Of a stretch of DNA of 64,000 nt, positions 45,515 through 56,174 are shown one piece after another. Both the position numbers and the translations under genes were made by a program. The notes under the pieces were generated by a model. It had not been told where the DNA came from, made no database searches, and saw nothing but the letters and a program-made list of their open reading frames with translations. The DNA is from Stutzerimonas stutzeri (GTDB lineage Bacteria; Pseudomonadota; Gammaproteobacteria; Pseudomonadales; Pseudomonadaceae), in NCBI RefSeq assembly GCF_018138085.1, contig NZ_CP073105.1:248001-312000 (forward strand). The letters are read 5' to 3'. Position 1 is the stretch's first letter; every line of letters begins with the position of its first letter.

Positions 45515-46156
45515 TCACAGAAAGGGCACGAAGGGAATATCCCTCTTTTCCTTCGGCTTGTCCTTCAACGGACACTCGGGGCGAACGCCGTAATCGTCCT
45601 TTTTGCAAGGCCGGACCATGCGTCGCTGAGCCAGCGAGGTGCGCATCATATGGAAGGTGCGCGGTGGGCTGCTCTGCAAGGAGGTTCCGCTTTCGTCGAT
45701 CACCTGCACGGTGAGCTGGTGGGTGCCGCGATCGATATTCTGCAATGCGAACTGGGGGCCGCCGCCGCCGAGCTCGGTGTCGCTGCCGTCCAACAGCAGA
45801 CGATAGGCATGGCCCGGCAACAGTTCGGGTGTGCTGGCGACCTCCACCAGTAAGCCGCCTGCGTTGTCGCGAATGGTGGCGTCTGGCTGAGGCGTCAGGA
45901 CTTCGAGTTGGCTGTAGCGGATCGTCGCGCTATCGGTTGTCGGAGCGGCTAATGGTTCCGGTGCCTGTATGGGCTGTGTTTCGGCGGGAGGCATGCTGTT
46001 GGTCGGCCGCGGTTTCACCAACTCGACTGCCCGCCCGCCGGGGCGATCGGTGAACACGCGATTGCCCTGTTCGTCGGTATAGCTGTAGATCTCGGCAGCG
46101 GCCGGCAGGGCGCATGCCAGCAGCGCGGCCGCGAGCGCTCGGCGGGCAGCGTTCAA
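45515..46156 (-). CDS. DUF4124 periplasmic protein (downstream paralogue)
   Basis: A 213-residue exported protein with a signal peptide (about 1-21, cleavage after LPAAA) and a DUF4124 segment, IYSYTDEQGNRVFTDRPGG. A longer domain with an Ig-like pattern follows (LLVEVASTPELLPGHAYRLLLDG) and the C-terminus is Lys/Pro/Arg rich. Start TTG 46156 overlaps the stop of its upstream paralogue (TTGA), so start choice is only moderately certain. Function unknown; gene pair conserved between glnA and ntrB. Confidence 0.8.
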   Translation of the reverse strand: MNAARRALAAALLACALPAAAEIYSYTDEQGNRVFTDRPGGRAVELVKPRPTNSMPPAETQPIQAPEPLAAPTTDSATIRYSQLEVLTPQPDATIRDNAGGLLVEVASTPELLPGHAYRLLLDGSDTELGGGGPQFALQNIDRGTHQLTVQVIDESGTSLQSSPPRTFHMMRTSLAQRRMVRPCKKDDYGVRPECPLKDKPKEKRDIPFVPFL

Positions 46157-46746
46157 GAGGCGGGCTTCGGCTTGGGCGTGGGAGTCGGTTTCGGGTTCGG
46201 TTTGGGCGGCACGGCTGGCTTGGGTCGCAATGCCGGGCTCGAGGTGTTGACCCGCTGCACGGTGAACTGCTCCTGCGCGCGCTGGATAACCTGTCCGCCG
46301 CTCAGCACTTCAACCTCGATCAAGTGCGTTCCCCGGTCGACATTGGTCAGTTGCAGCGATGTCGAGTTGCTCGGCTCTCCCTGGGGTTCGCCGTCGAGCA
46401 GAAAACGAATTCGATGATTTCGGCGTAGCGGCGGATCGAGCTGGGCATTGACTACGAAGGTGCCGTTGTTCGCACGCAGCGCTTGTTCGTCTGGAATGCC
46501 GCCGATGGACAGGCTGCGGTAAACCTGCTGTCGGTCGCCGGCCTGCTCTTCGGTCAGGGGAGGCGGGGCGTCCGGGACCTTGATGTCTACGGTATTGGCG
46601 GGCGGTAGCTCGACGGTTTCTGCCGCCACCCCTTCGGGCGGCTGGTTGGTGAACACCGTGTTGCCCTTATCGTCGGTGTATTTGTAGATCTGCGCCTGGG
46701 CCGGAATGGTGAGTGCGAGTAGCAGGCTGAACAATGCGATGCGCAT
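46153..46746 (-). CDS. DUF4124 periplasmic protein (upstream paralogue)
   Basis: A 197-residue exported protein: signal peptide (about 1-19), DUF4124 motif IYKYTDDKGNTVFTNQPPEG, the same Ig-like pattern as its neighbour (RRNHRIRFLLDGEPQGEPS, VDRGTHLIEVEV), and a proline/lysine tail with repeated PKP units. The two genes overlap by four bases and surely arose by duplication. Role unknown. Confidence 0.82.
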   Translation of the reverse strand: MRIALFSLLLALTIPAQAQIYKYTDDKGNTVFTNQPPEGVAAETVELPPANTVDIKVPDAPPPLTEEQAGDRQQVYRSLSIGGIPDEQALRANNGTFVVNAQLDPPLRRNHRIRFLLDGEPQGEPSNSTSLQLTNVDRGTHLIEVEVLSGGQVIQRAQEQFTVQRVNTSSPALRPKPAVPPKPNPKPTPTPKPKPAS

Positions 46747-46885
46747 GGGAAGCTCCGCGGAGTGAGTACGGGAAGCCTTGCACTGTGGCGGCGGGCAGGC
46801 AAGTACCAGCGTTGCGATTTGCGATCGGCGCCACTGCGCTGGCCCGTAGCGGTGTGGTGGTTCTGGGTCGCCTCGGTGCGGAAAC

Positions 46886-46911
46886 GAAAAAGCCTCCCGA
46901 AGGAGGCCTTT
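46886..46911 (-). terminator. Intrinsic terminator of glnA
   Basis: On the minus strand GCCTCC-TTCG-GGAGGC followed by TTTTTCG: a classic rho-independent terminator 19 bases after the glnA stop. Confidence 0.93.
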
Positions 46912-46929
46912 TCTGTCACGCGGACTGGC

Positions 46930-48336
46930 TTAGACGCTGTAGTACAGGTCGTATTCCAGCGGGTGAACGAAGGTGCGGACCTTGATTTCTTCTTCGCTCT
47001 TCAGCTCGAGGTAGGCATCGATGAAGTCGTCGCTGAACACGCCGCCCTTGGTCAGGAACGCGCGGCCCTTGTCGAGTTCTTCCAGGGCTTCCTTCAGGCT
47101 GCCGCAAACCTGCGGGATCAGCTTGCCTTCTTCCGGCGGCAGATCGTAGAGGTTCTTGTCAGCGGCATCGCCGGGGTGAATCTTGTTCTGGATGCCGTCG
47201 AGGCCCGCCATCAGCAGTGCGGCGAAGCACAGGTACGGGTTGGCAGCCGGATCCGGGAAGCGCGCTTCGATACGGCGGGCTTTCGGGCTGGAGACGTAAG
47301 GGATACGGATCGAGGCGGACCGGTTGCGTGCCGAGTAGGCCAGCATGACCGGCGCTTCGAAGCCCGGAACCAGGCGCTTGTACGAGTTGGTCGACGGGTT
47401 GGTGAAGCCGTTCAGGGCCTTGCCGTGCTTGATGATGCCGCCGATGAAGTACAGGGCGGTCTCGGACAGGCCGGCATAGCCTTCGCCAGCGAAGGTGTTC
47501 TTGCCGTCCTTGGAGATCGACATGTGGACGTGCATACCCGAGCCGTTGTCGCCATAGAGCGGCTTGGGCATGAAGGTCGCGGTCTTGCCGTAGGCGTCGG
47601 CCACGTTGTGCACGCAGTACTTCAGGGTCTGAACTTCGTCAGCCTTGTTGACCAGCGTGTTGAACTTGACGCCGATTTCGTTCTGACCGGCAGTGGCCAC
47701 TTCGTGGTGGTGTACTTCGACGACCAGACCCATTTCTTCCATGGCGTTGCACATGGCGGTACGGATTTCGTGGTCGTGATCGCACGGCGGAACCGGGAAG
47801 TAACCGCCTTTGACGGCTGGGCGATGGCCCTTGTTGCCGCCTTCGACGTCCTGGTCGGTCATCCAGGAACCCTGCTCGGAGTAGATCTTGAACATGGAGC
47901 CGGAGATGTCGGACTTGAACTTCACTTCGTCGAAGATGAAGAACTCGGGTTCCGGGCCAACGAATACGGTGTCGCCGATGCCGGTGGACTTGAGGAATTC
48001 TTCGGCGCGCTTGGCGATCGAGCGCGGGTCGCGGTCGTAGCCCTGCATGGTGCTCGGCTCGACGATGTCGCAGACCAGAATCAGGGTCGGCTCTTCGGTG
48101 AACGGATCCAGTACGGCGGTTTCGTCAACCGGCATCAGGATCATGTCGGAGGCTTCGATGCCCTTCCAGCCATGAATGGAGGAGCCGTCGAACATCTTGC
48201 CGTGTTCGAAGAAGTCTTCATCCTGAGCGTCACGCGCCGGGACAGTCACATGGTGCTGCTTGCCTTTGGTATCAGTGAAGCGCAGATCAATCCACTTCAC
48301 ATCGTAATCTTTGATCAGTTGAAGCGACTTCGACAT
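46930..48336 (-). CDS. glnA: Glutamine synthetase, type I
   Basis: ATP-dependent ammonia assimilation enzyme; 468 residues. Tyr397 in [10 protein letters not shown] is at the exact adenylylation position. ATG 48336 ([20 protein letters not shown]) has GGAGAA upstream; a TTG four codons earlier is in frame but unlikely. The promoter region has a sigma-54 element and a perfect NtrC palindrome, so nitrogen control by the adjacent ntrBC genes is predicted. Confidence 0.97.
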   Translation of the reverse strand: MSKSLQLIKDYDVKWIDLRFTDTKGKQHHVTVPARDAQDEDFFEHGKMFDGSSIHGWKGIEASDMILMPVDETAVLDPFTEEPTLILVCDIVEPSTMQGYDRDPRSIAKRAEEFLKSTGIGDTVFVGPEPEFFIFDEVKFKSDISGSMFKIYSEQGSWMTDQDVEGGNKGHRPAVKGGYFPVPPCDHDHEIRTAMCNAMEEMGLVVEVHHHEVATAGQNEIGVKFNTLVNKADEVQTLKYCVHNVADAYGKTATFMPKPLYGDNGSGMHVHMSISKDGKNTFAGEGYAGLSETALYFIGGIIKHGKALNGFTNPSTNSYKRLVPGFEAPVMLAYSARNRSASIRIPYVSSPKARRIEARFPDPAANPYLCFAALLMAGLDGIQNKIHPGDAADKNLYDLPPEEGKLIPQVCGSLKEALEELDKGRAFLTKGGVFSDDFIDAYLELKSEEEIKVRTFVHPLEYDLYYSV

Positions 48337-48432
48337 GGTGTTCTCCAAGTGGTGGAAGCGTGACAGGGTTGCTTCCGAATCAGGGTGAAGCCGGGCGGCG
48401 ATGTTCCGCCATGGCGACCTGCCTCACAAGAG

Positions 48433-48448
48433 AGCAAATTGCATGCCA
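48433..48448 (-). promoter_or_regulatory. Sigma-54 promoter of glnA
   Basis: TGGCATGCAATTTGCT on the minus strand has the GG and GC elements ten bases apart, as in the -24/-12 consensus. It lies about 97 bases upstream of the glnA ATG. Confidence 0.85.
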
Positions 48449-48530
48449 GTGCTCCGTATTGGGTCTGGACGCCTATCTAGGGTGTTTGTTCGACGGTTGC
48501 CGCAGCGTGACAGGGCCGGCTTGTGAAAAT

Positions 48531-48549
48531 GCGCACCTTATTGGTGCGC
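48531..48549. promoter_or_regulatory. NtrC binding site upstream of glnA
   Basis: gcgcaccttattggtgcgc is a perfect palindrome with the NtrC consensus GCACC-N5-GGTGC, about 85 bases upstream of the sigma-54 promoter. A degenerate second half-site (GGTGCA) lies near 48574. Confidence 0.85.
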
Positions 48550-48626
48550 TGAAAGGTGGATTTGTTCAATTTAGGTGCATTGGGCTCGGCTTGGAGAAAA
48601 CTGTCTAAAGCTTGATCAATTTCCGA

Positions 48627-48632
48627 TATACT
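48627..48632 (+). promoter_or_regulatory. Possible -10 box for thiI
   Basis: TATACT lies 45 bases upstream of the thiI ATG. No matching -35 is obvious, so this is tentative. Confidence 0.3.
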
Positions 48633-48677
48633 CCGCCCCCCTCTTTTTTACGCCTTGCCGGCGCACGCGCTGTTTCC

Positions 48678-50132
48678 ATGAAACTGATCGTCAAAGTCTT
48701 CCCAGAAATCACCATCAAGAGCCCGCCGGTGCGCAAGGGCTTCATTCGCCAGTTGGCGAAGAACATCCGCACCGTGCTGCGCGACCTCGATCCCGAACTT
48801 CGGGTGGAAGGGGTGTGGGACAACGTCGAGGTGGAAACCGCCTGTAGCGAGCCGAAGCAGCTGCAAGAAATGATCGAGCGCCTGCGCTGCACGCCGGGCA
48901 TCGCCCATTGCCTGGAAGTGCACGAGTATCCACTCGGCGACCTCGACGACCTGGTTGAGAAGTGCAAGGCGCATTTCGCCGATCGGCTTGCCGGCAAGAT
49001 CTTCGCGGTGCGCTGCAAACGCGCCGGCAAGCACCCGTTCAGTTCCATGGACGTCGAGCGCCATGTCGGCAGCGAGCTGCGCGTTCAGTGCGGCGCCGCC
49101 GGCATCTCGCTGAAAGCGCCGGAGATCGAAGTGCGGATGGAAATCCGCGACCAGCGGCTGTTCATCGTCCATGCGCAGCACGACGGCATCGGTGGCTATC
49201 CGCTGGGCGCGCTGGAGCAGACCCTGGTGTTGATGTCCGGTGGTTTCGATTCCACCGTGGCGGCCTACCAGATGATGCGCCGCGGGCTGATGACCCACTT
49301 CTGCTTCTTCAACCTCGGTGGCCGCGCCCATGAGCTGGGCGTGATGGAAGTCGCCCACTATCTATGGAAGAAGTACGGTAGCTCGCACCGCGTGCTCTTT
49401 ATTAGCGTGCCGTTCGAGGAAGTGGTGGGCGAAATCCTCGAGAAGGTCGACAACAGCCAGATGGGCGTGGTGCTCAAGCGCATGATGCTGCGCGCATCGA
49501 CGCAGATCGCCGAGCGCCTGCATATCGATGCGCTGGTTACCGGCGAGGCGATCTCGCAGGTCTCCAGCCAGACGTTGCCGAACCTCTCGGTGATCGACTC
49601 GGCCACCGACATGCTGGTGCTGCGGCCACTGATCGCCAGCCACAAGCAGGACATCATCGACACTGCCTTCGAGATCGGCACCGCCGAGTTCGCCAAGCAC
49701 ATGCCCGAATACTGCGGGGTGATCTCGAAGAATCCGACGACCAAGGCCAAGCGCTACCGCGTCGAGCATGAAGAGAAGCAGTTCGACATGGCGGTACTGG
49801 AGCGGGCGCTGGCCAACGCCCGACAGGTCGCCATTGACCGCGTGATCGACGAACTCGGCCAGGACGTACAGGTAGAAGAAGTAGTCGAGGCGAGTGCCGG
49901 CCAGGTGGTGCTGGATATTCGCCACCCGGACCTGGCCGAGGACGAACCTCTGCAGCTGCAGGGCATCGAAGTGCACACGCTGCCTTTTTATGCGCTGAAC
50001 AGCCGCTTCAAGGAACTGGATGCGAATCGCCAGTACCTGCTGTATTGCGATAAAGGTGTCATGAGCCGCCTGCATGCTCATCATTTGCTGAGCGAGGGGC
50101 ATGTCAATGTGCGCGTTTATCGTCCGAGCTAA
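48678..50132 (+). CDS. thiI: tRNA 4-thiouridine synthase ThiI
   Basis: Makes 4-thiouridine at tRNA position 8 and donates sulfur for thiamine thiazole; 484 residues. It has an N-terminal ferredoxin-like/THUMP region (1-165), the PP-loop motif SGGFDST from residue 187, the catalytic Cys in [10 protein letters not shown], and a C-terminal rhodanese domain whose active Cys is 457 (YCDKGVMS). ATG 48678 fits the [19 protein letters not shown] start; the open frame upstream reaches 48612 without support. Divergent from glnA. Confidence 0.96.
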   Translation: MKLIVKVFPEITIKSPPVRKGFIRQLAKNIRTVLRDLDPELRVEGVWDNVEVETACSEPKQLQEMIERLRCTPGIAHCLEVHEYPLGDLDDLVEKCKAHFADRLAGKIFAVRCKRAGKHPFSSMDVERHVGSELRVQCGAAGISLKAPEIEVRMEIRDQRLFIVHAQHDGIGGYPLGALEQTLVLMSGGFDSTVAAYQMMRRGLMTHFCFFNLGGRAHELGVMEVAHYLWKKYGSSHRVLFISVPFEEVVGEILEKVDNSQMGVVLKRMMLRASTQIAERLHIDALVTGEAISQVSSQTLPNLSVIDSATDMLVLRPLIASHKQDIIDTAFEIGTAEFAKHMPEYCGVISKNPTTKAKRYRVEHEEKQFDMAVLERALANARQVAIDRVIDELGQDVQVEEVVEASAGQVVLDIRHPDLAEDEPLQLQGIEVHTLPFYALNSRFKELDANRQYLLYCDKGVMSRLHAHHLLSEGHVNVRVYRPS

Positions 50133-50288
50133 GCAGCCTGGCCTGCTGGGTGGCAGTATCCGCCACCGCCCTCCCGACCGTTGAAGTCACCGGGGTTGCC
50201 CCGGCTCCGTCTTCCGGATTCGCCTAGCGAGCCAACCATTTTTTTGCGGCAGGCCTACAGCCAGACGCTTTTACAGAGAAACAGACCT

Positions 50289-52109
50289 GTGATCGAGAAT
50301 CTCCGCAACATCGCCATCATCGCCCACGTTGACCATGGCAAGACCACCCTCGTCGACAAACTCCTGCGCCTGTCCGGCACCCTGGACCGCAAAGAAGCGG
50401 AAAACGAGCGCGTGATGGACAGCAACGACCAGGAAAAGGAACGCGGCATCACCATCCTGGCGAAGAACACCGCGCTGAAGTGGAAGGACTACAACATCAA
50501 CATCGTCGACACCCCCGGCCACGCCGACTTCGGCGGTGAGGTGGAGCGTGTCATGTCGATGGTCGACTCCGTGCTGCTGGTGGTCGATGCCCAGGACGGC
50601 CCGATGCCGCAGACCCGCTTCGTGACCCAGAAGGCGTTCAAGGCCGGCCTGCGTCCGATCGTCGTGGTGAACAAGGTCGACCGCCCGGGCGCGCGTCCGG
50701 ACTGGGTCATCGACCAGATCTTCGACCTGTTCGACAACCTCGGCGCCACCGATGAGCAGCTGGACTTCCCGATCGTCTACGCCTCGGCCCTGAACGGCAT
50801 CGCCGGCATGGACTACGAGAACATGGACGACAACATGGACGCCCTGTTCCAGGCGATCGTCGACCACGTCCCGGCGCCTGTCGTTGACGTCGATGGCCCG
50901 TTCCAGATGCAGATTTCCCAGCTGGACTACAACAGCTTCCTCGGCGTGATCGGTATCGGCCGTATCGCCCGCGGCACCGTCAAGTCCAACACCCCGGTGA
51001 CCGCCATCGGCGCCGACGGCAAGAAGCGCAACGGCCGGATCCTCAAGATCATGGGCCACTCCGGTCTGCAGCGCGTCGAAGTACCCGAGGCCCAGGCCGG
51101 TGATATCGTCTGCGTCAGCGGCATGGACGAGCTGTACATTTCCGACACCCTCTGTGACCAGAACGCCGTCGAGGCCCTGCCGCCGCTGACCGTCGACCAG
51201 CCGACCGTGTCCATGACCTTCCAGGTCAACGACTCGCCGTTCGCCGGCAAGGAAGGCAAGTTCGTCACCAGCCGCAACATCAAGGACCGTCTGGACAAGG
51301 AGCTGCTGCACAACGTGGCGCTGCGCGTCGAGCAGGGCGACTCCCCGGAGAAGTTCAAGGTCTCCGGCCGTGGCGAACTGCACCTCTCGGTACTGATCGA
51401 AAACATGCGCCGTGAAGGCTTCGAACTGGCCGTCGGCCGCCCGGAAGTGGTGATCATCGAGAACGAGGCCGGCGAAAAGCAGGAGCCTTACGAGAACGTC
51501 ACCATCGACATCGAAGAGCAGCATCAGGGCCCGGTGATGGAGCAGATGGGCCTGCGCAAGGGCGATCTGACCAACATGATCCCCGACGGCAAGGGCCGTA
51601 TCCGCCTGGAATACACCATCCCGGCGCGCGGCCTGATCGGCTTCCGTAACAACTTCCTGACCCTGACCTCGGGTTCGGGCATCCTGACCTCGACCTTCAG
51701 CCACTACGGCGCGATCAAGGCCGGCGAAGTGACCAACCGCCAGAACGGCGTGCTGGTGTCCATGGCCACCGGTACCGCGCTGACCTATTCGCTGGAAACC
51801 CTGCAGGCACGCGGCAAGCTGTTCCTGGCACCGGGCGATGAGATCTACGAAGGCCAGCTGTGCGGCATCAACAGCCGTGACAACGACCTGGTGCTCAACC
51901 CCACCAAGGGCAAGAAGCTCGACAACATGCGTGCTTCCGGCAAGGACGAAGTCATCGCCCTGGTCCCGCCGATCAAATTCACCCTCGAGCAGGCGCTGGA
52001 GTTCATCGCCGACGACGAGCTTGTTGAAGTGACGCCGAAGTCGATTCGCCTGCGCAAGAAGCTGCTCAACGAAAACGACCGCAAGCGCTACGAGCGCGCC
52101 AAGGTCTGA
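50289..52109 (+). CDS. typA: Ribosome-binding GTPase TypA/BipA
   Basis: Translational GTPase acting in stress and low-temperature growth; 606 residues. The G motifs are AHVDHGKT (12-19), DTPGHADF and NKVD. The conserved C-terminal domain includes [20 protein letters not shown] 50289 begins at the family start [20 protein letters not shown]; upstream open codons are ignored. A terminator follows directly. Confidence 0.96.
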   Translation: MIENLRNIAIIAHVDHGKTTLVDKLLRLSGTLDRKEAENERVMDSNDQEKERGITILAKNTALKWKDYNINIVDTPGHADFGGEVERVMSMVDSVLLVVDAQDGPMPQTRFVTQKAFKAGLRPIVVVNKVDRPGARPDWVIDQIFDLFDNLGATDEQLDFPIVYASALNGIAGMDYENMDDNMDALFQAIVDHVPAPVVDVDGPFQMQISQLDYNSFLGVIGIGRIARGTVKSNTPVTAIGADGKKRNGRILKIMGHSGLQRVEVPEAQAGDIVCVSGMDELYISDTLCDQNAVEALPPLTVDQPTVSMTFQVNDSPFAGKEGKFVTSRNIKDRLDKELLHNVALRVEQGDSPEKFKVSGRGELHLSVLIENMRREGFELAVGRPEVVIIENEAGEKQEPYENVTIDIEEQHQGPVMEQMGLRKGDLTNMIPDGKGRIRLEYTIPARGLIGFRNNFLTLTSGSGILTSTFSHYGAIKAGEVTNRQNGVLVSMATGTALTYSLETLQARGKLFLAPGDEIYEGQLCGINSRDNDLVLNPTKGKKLDNMRASGKDEVIALVPPIKFTLEQALEFIADDELVEVTPKSIRLRKKLLNENDRKRYERAKV

Positions 52110-52129
52110 TGATCGAGCGGTAGTGAAGA

Positions 52130-52154
52130 AAGGCGCCTTAGGGCGCCTTTTTTT
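52130..52154 (+). terminator. Intrinsic terminator of typA
   Basis: AGGCGCC, TTA(GG) loop, GGCGCC, then seven T: strong rho-independent terminator 20 bases after the stop. Confidence 0.92.
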
Positions 52155-52197
52155 ATGCGTGTGTCCCGTCCTGAATAAGGTTTATACCTTCACTTCG

Positions 52198-52225
52198 CTG
52201 CCCGCTGCCCGCTGCCCGCTGCCCG
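52198..52225. repeat. Four tandem copies of CTGCCCG
   Basis: Four perfect seven-base repeats in the gap between typA and the chemoreceptor gene. Such a run can vary in copy number by slippage. It is about 275 bases from the next gene, so a direct regulatory role is doubtful. The rest of this gap (52226-52497) shows nothing else. Confidence 0.85.
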
Positions 52226-52497
52226 ACGCAGCGCCTGTATTACCGACCCGGTGTACCGGCTGTCATAGCCCCCTCCTTTGCGAAAAAGCATGCCCGCTGA
52301 CGGGCCGCCACGAGCCTCTCCGCGCCGAATTGAAAACAGGCGATCTGTTACCCCAAACGACATCGCCATCCCGGAAAGCGACCCCTTCGATGCTGATCCG
52401 GATAGTTCAGCTAAAAACAATTGCCATGCGGTCGACAGAATGAGAGACAGGCCTGCATGGCCAGGCGCCATTACCTTTGTCTCAACTCGGATGGAAG

Positions 52498-54465
52498 ATG
52501 ACGATGCTCGGTATCGCAACGGCCAGGCTGGCCAATATGGGAACGGCCACGAAGCTCGCCCTTGGCTTCGGCCTGGTCTTGCTGCTCACCGCCGTGGTCG
52601 CCATCGCTGGGCTGGCCGCCTTGCGTTCGGTGGATATGCGATTCGACGCACTCAAGCGCGTGTCGTCGATAAAAACCGAAGTCCTGTATATCCGCAGCAT
52701 CGAGCAGCACTTCACCGAAAGCGGCGACGCTGAGCATGTAAAGGCGCTCAACGACAAGGTGGCCGCAACCTTGGCCAACGTTGCCGAGCTCAAGGCACAG
52801 CTGGGGGAGGCTCAACAACAGGGGCTCACCAGCGTCGAGCAAGCCCTCGGTGAATATCAGGATGCGTTCGCCCGCTTCGTGCAGGTTTCAGATGCCAAGA
52901 CCATTGCGCTGGATTCCGCCTATTGGTCAGTGGTCAGCGCTTCCAACAGCCTCGACATCCTTCAGAGCGGGCTGGTCGAGGACGGGCTCTACGATCTCAA
53001 GGAATCCCAGGGGGAGCGAGGCGCCGAAATGGTCGGCCAGGGACAGCAGATCGCTCAGTTGTACAGCCTGATTCTCTCCGCACTCAATGAGGCCCGCCAG
53101 CGCACCCAGCAGCGCGACGAAGCGCCTGCCACGACGATCCAGCAGGCCCAGGCGGCGCTCGATCTTGCTAACGCGTTGATGGAAACGCTGGACCGCGGCA
53201 TGTACGGTGCGGTGTTGACCGAGGTACTGGGCAACATCAAGTCGTTCAACGACAGGCTGGCCGATTACACCCAGGCATTGGGAGACGGTGCCCGCCTTTA
53301 CACTGAAATGAACGCTCGTGCGGCCGGTGCACTCGAGGCTGCGGACAAGGCCTACCAGGCTCAGCAAGACGCCATGCAGGCCGATCTGGTCGCCAGCAGC
53401 AGCTTGATTCTGATTGCTTCCGGGTTGGCTTTGATCGTCGGCGTCATCGCCTCGCTGTTGATCACCCGCCTCATCGTCCGGCCATTGCGCGAAGTAATAC
53501 AGGCTGCCAACCAGATCGCTCGGGGAGACCTGAGCGCGCAGATCGTGGTTAATCGTCGTGATGAGTTCGGCCAACTGATGCTGGCGATGCAGGAGATGTC
53601 GAAGAGCCTGCGCGGCATCGTCGGCCGCCTGCAAGGGGCGGTGACGCAAATCGCTGATTCCGCGGAGCAGGTCGCGGGCGTCACCGCCAAGGCCCGGGAC
53701 GGTGTGTTGCGGCAACGGGTCGAGATCGATCAGGTCGCCACCGCGATGAACGAGATGTCCGCCACCGTTCAAGAGGTGGCCCGCAACGCCGAGGAGGCGG
53801 CCGGTTCCGCTCGGGTTGCCGACCGCACGGTTGGCGGCGGACATGCGATGGTCAAGCAAAGCATGGAGCGGGTAAATCAGCTGGTCGGTTCGGTTCAGGA
53901 AGCGGTCCGAGGCATCGATGCGCTGAGCGAAGAAAGCCAGAACATCGGCACCGTGCTTGACGTCATCAAGAGTGTTGCAGAACAGACCAACCTGCTCGCA
54001 TTGAACGCCGCCATCGAGGCGGCGCGCGCCGGCGAGCAAGGGCGGGGGTTCGCGGTGGTGGCCGATGAGGTCCGCTCGCTAGCGCGGCGCACCCAGCAAT
54101 CGACGGCTGAAATCCAACAGCTGGTCGACGCGCTGCAGAACGGCGCGAAGGCGTCGGTCAGGCAGATGCAGCAGAGCAATGATCTGGTCCAGCTGACCGC
54201 CACCGACGCGAACCAGACGGCGCTCGCCCTGAACGAGATCGCCGCCGCGGTATCCATCATTCAGCAGATGAACCAGCAGATCGCCACGGCCGCCGAGGAA
54301 CAGACTGCGGTGGCCGAAGAGATCAACCGCAGTGTCATCAACATCCGGGACGTCGCTGACCTGTCGTTCAGGACGATGGACGAAACGACGAACTCCCTCG
54401 ATCAGTTCAGGACGCTCAGCCATGAACTGCAGGCGTTGGCGGGGCATTTCCGCGTGGAGGGGTAG
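52498..54465 (+). CDS. Chemoreceptor (MCP) with HBM-type periplasmic domain
   Basis: Methyl-accepting chemotaxis protein of about 655 residues. One transmembrane helix near the start (about 20-42) and a second at about 299-321 bracket a periplasmic domain of about 255 residues that is almost entirely helical, the size of helical bimodular (HBM) domains such as in McpS and CtpL. A HAMP domain follows (RPLREVIQAANQIARGDL) and then the signalling tip EQTNLLALNAAIEAARAGEQ. It converges on pstSCAB with only 63 bases between stop codons. In P. aeruginosa the HBM receptor CtpL senses low phosphate through PstS, so a similar role is a testable inference. ATG 52504 is an alternative start. No CheR-binding pentapeptide is seen. 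Confidence 0.9.
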   Translation: MTMLGIATARLANMGTATKLALGFGLVLLLTAVVAIAGLAALRSVDMRFDALKRVSSIKTEVLYIRSIEQHFTESGDAEHVKALNDKVAATLANVAELKAQLGEAQQQGLTSVEQALGEYQDAFARFVQVSDAKTIALDSAYWSVVSASNSLDILQSGLVEDGLYDLKESQGERGAEMVGQGQQIAQLYSLILSALNEARQRTQQRDEAPATTIQQAQAALDLANALMETLDRGMYGAVLTEVLGNIKSFNDRLADYTQALGDGARLYTEMNARAAGALEAADKAYQAQQDAMQADLVASSSLILIASGLALIVGVIASLLITRLIVRPLREVIQAANQIARGDLSAQIVVNRRDEFGQLMLAMQEMSKSLRGIVGRLQGAVTQIADSAEQVAGVTAKARDGVLRQRVEIDQVATAMNEMSATVQEVARNAEEAAGSARVADRTVGGGHAMVKQSMERVNQLVGSVQEAVRGIDALSEESQNIGTVLDVIKSVAEQTNLLALNAAIEAARAGEQGRGFAVVADEVRSLARRTQQSTAEIQQLVDALQNGAKASVRQMQQSNDLVQLTATDANQTALALNEIAAAVSIIQQMNQQIATAAEEQTAVAEEINRSVINIRDVADLSFRTMDETTNSLDQFRTLSHELQALAGHFRVEG

Positions 54466-54528
54466 CGCACGATCGGGCTTCGGTAAATCGTGGTCTATCC
54501 CCAAACGCACGGACGCGCACGCCTTTGC

Positions 54529-55302
54529 TCAGCCAAAGCGGCCAGTAATGTAGTCCTCGGTCTGCTTCTGCTTGGGCTGGGTGAAGATGATGTCGGTCGA
54601 GCCGACCTCGATCAGTTCGCCCAGGTACATGAAAGCGGTGATGTCCGAGCAACGCGCGGCCTGCTGCATGTTGTGCGTCACTATGACCACGGTGAACTGT
54701 TCCTTGAGGTCGGTGATCAGCTGCTCGATCTTCATGGTCGAGATCGGGTCGAGTGCCGAGGTCGGCTCGTCGAGCAGCAGCACACGCGGGCGCAGGGCGA
54801 TGGTGCGGGCGATGCACAGACGCTGCTGCTGCCCACCGGACAGGCCCAGCGCGCTTTGCTGCAGCTTGTCCTTGACCTCGTCCCAGAGCGCGGCGCCGCG
54901 CAGGGCCTGCTCGACGCGCTCCTGGGTTTCCCCGCGTGACAGCCGCTCGTGGTGGCGAATGCCGTAGGCGACGTTGTCGAAGATCGACATGGGGAAGGGC
55001 ACGGGTTTCTGGAATACCATCCCGACGTTGCTGCGCAGGCGGCTCAGCGAATACTTCGGATCGAGGATATTCTCCCCGTCCAGCAGGATCTCGCCAGTTG
55101 CCGTCTGCCCCGGGTACTCGGCGTAGATGCGGTTGAAGATACGCAGCAGTGTCGACTTGCCGCAGCCCGAAGGGCCGATGATCGCGGTGATGCGGTTGGC
55201 CGGGATGTCGAGGCTGATGGATTTGAGCGCGACGTGCTGGCGGTACTGGAAACCGACGTTGCGTGCGCAAATTTCAGGCATGTGGTTCTGGAGATTGGTC
55301 AT
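54529..55302 (-). CDS. pstB: Phosphate ABC transporter ATP-binding protein PstB
   Basis: ATPase of the high-affinity phosphate transporter; 257 residues. Walker [10 protein letters not shown] (43-51), the signature [16 protein letters not shown] and Walker [15 protein letters not shown] are intact. ATG 55302 overlaps the pstA stop (TAATG). It is the last gene of the operon; the phoU gene that normally follows is absent, and a convergent chemoreceptor gene takes its place. Confidence 0.96.
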   Translation of the reverse strand: MTNLQNHMPEICARNVGFQYRQHVALKSISLDIPANRITAIIGPSGCGKSTLLRIFNRIYAEYPGQTATGEILLDGENILDPKYSLSRLRSNVGMVFQKPVPFPMSIFDNVAYGIRHHERLSRGETQERVEQALRGAALWDEVKDKLQQSALGLSGGQQQRLCIARTIALRPRVLLLDEPTSALDPISTMKIEQLITDLKEQFTVVIVTHNMQQAARCSDITAFMYLGELIEVGSTDIIFTQPKQKQTEDYITGRFG

Positions 55303-56174
55303 TACGCACCCTTCCGGCGGGAGAAGACGAAGCGGGACAGCAGGCTGAGCAGCAGCACGAACAGGGTCAGCAGCAGCGCGCCGGCCCAGGCCAGTGCCTG
55401 CCAACTTTCGAACGGGCTCATGGCGAACTGGAAGATGGTCACCGGCACACTGGCCATGGGCTTGAGCAGGTCGCCGTTCCAGAACTGGTTGCCGAACGCG
55501 GTGAACAGCAGCGGCGCGGTTTCGCCGGTGATCCGTGCCATCGACAGCAGCACCCCGGTCACCACGCCGGCTTTGGACGCGCGCAGCAATATCTGCAGCG
55601 TGACCTTCCAGCGCGGGATGCCGAGCGCCAGCGCCGCTTCGCGCAGCGAGGCGGGCTGCAGTTGCAGCATCTCATCGGTGGTCCGGGTAACGACCGGGAC
55701 GACGAGCATGGCCAGTGCCAGGCCGCCGGCCAACCCGGAAAAGCTCACCGAACCGCCGGTGAGCTGGTTCATCGGGATGACGATGGCGGTGTAGACGAAC
55801 AGGCCGATGACGATGGACGGTGCCGACAGCAGGATGTCATTGACGAAGCGCACCAGCGTGCCCAGGCGCGATGTGCGCGCGAACTCGGCCAGCCACAGGC
55901 CGGCGAGAATGCCGATTGGAGCACCGATGGCCAGGGCCAGCAGCGTCATCAGCACGCTGCCGAACAGGGCATTGGCGAGGCCGCCTTCGGCACCGGGCGG
56001 CGGGGTCATTTCGGTGAACAGATCAAGGCTCAGTGCGCTGCCGCCCTTGATCAGCGTCGTTAGCAGAATCCAGACCAGCCAGCCGAGTCCGATCAGCGCC
56101 GCTCCGCTGCTCAGCACCATGGCGAACGCGTTTTTCAACCGTCGTGTGCGGTAGAGATTTTCGTTGAGGTTCAT
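55302..56174 (-). CDS. pstA: Phosphate ABC transporter permease PstA
   Basis: Inner-membrane permease of 290 residues with about six hydrophobic helices and the EAA-type loop [20 protein letters not shown]. Overlaps pstC (TGATG) and pstB (TAATG) by one base each, implying coupled translation. Confidence 0.94.
   Translation of the reverse strand: MNLNENLYRTRRLKNAFAMVLSSGAALIGLGWLVWILLTTLIKGGSALSLDLFTEMTPPPGAEGGLANALFGSVLMTLLALAIGAPIGILAGLWLAEFARTSRLGTLVRFVNDILLSAPSIVIGLFVYTAIVIPMNQLTGGSVSFSGLAGGLALAMLVVPVVTRTTDEMLQLQPASLREAALALGIPRWKVTLQILLRASKAGVVTGVLLSMARITGETAPLLFTAFGNQFWNGDLLKPMASVPVTIFQFAMSPFESWQALAWAGALLLTLFVLLLSLLSRFVFSRRKGA

Noticed and set aside
46762..48363. 533-codon plus-strand frame over glnA
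   Set aside because: Antisense shadow of glnA.
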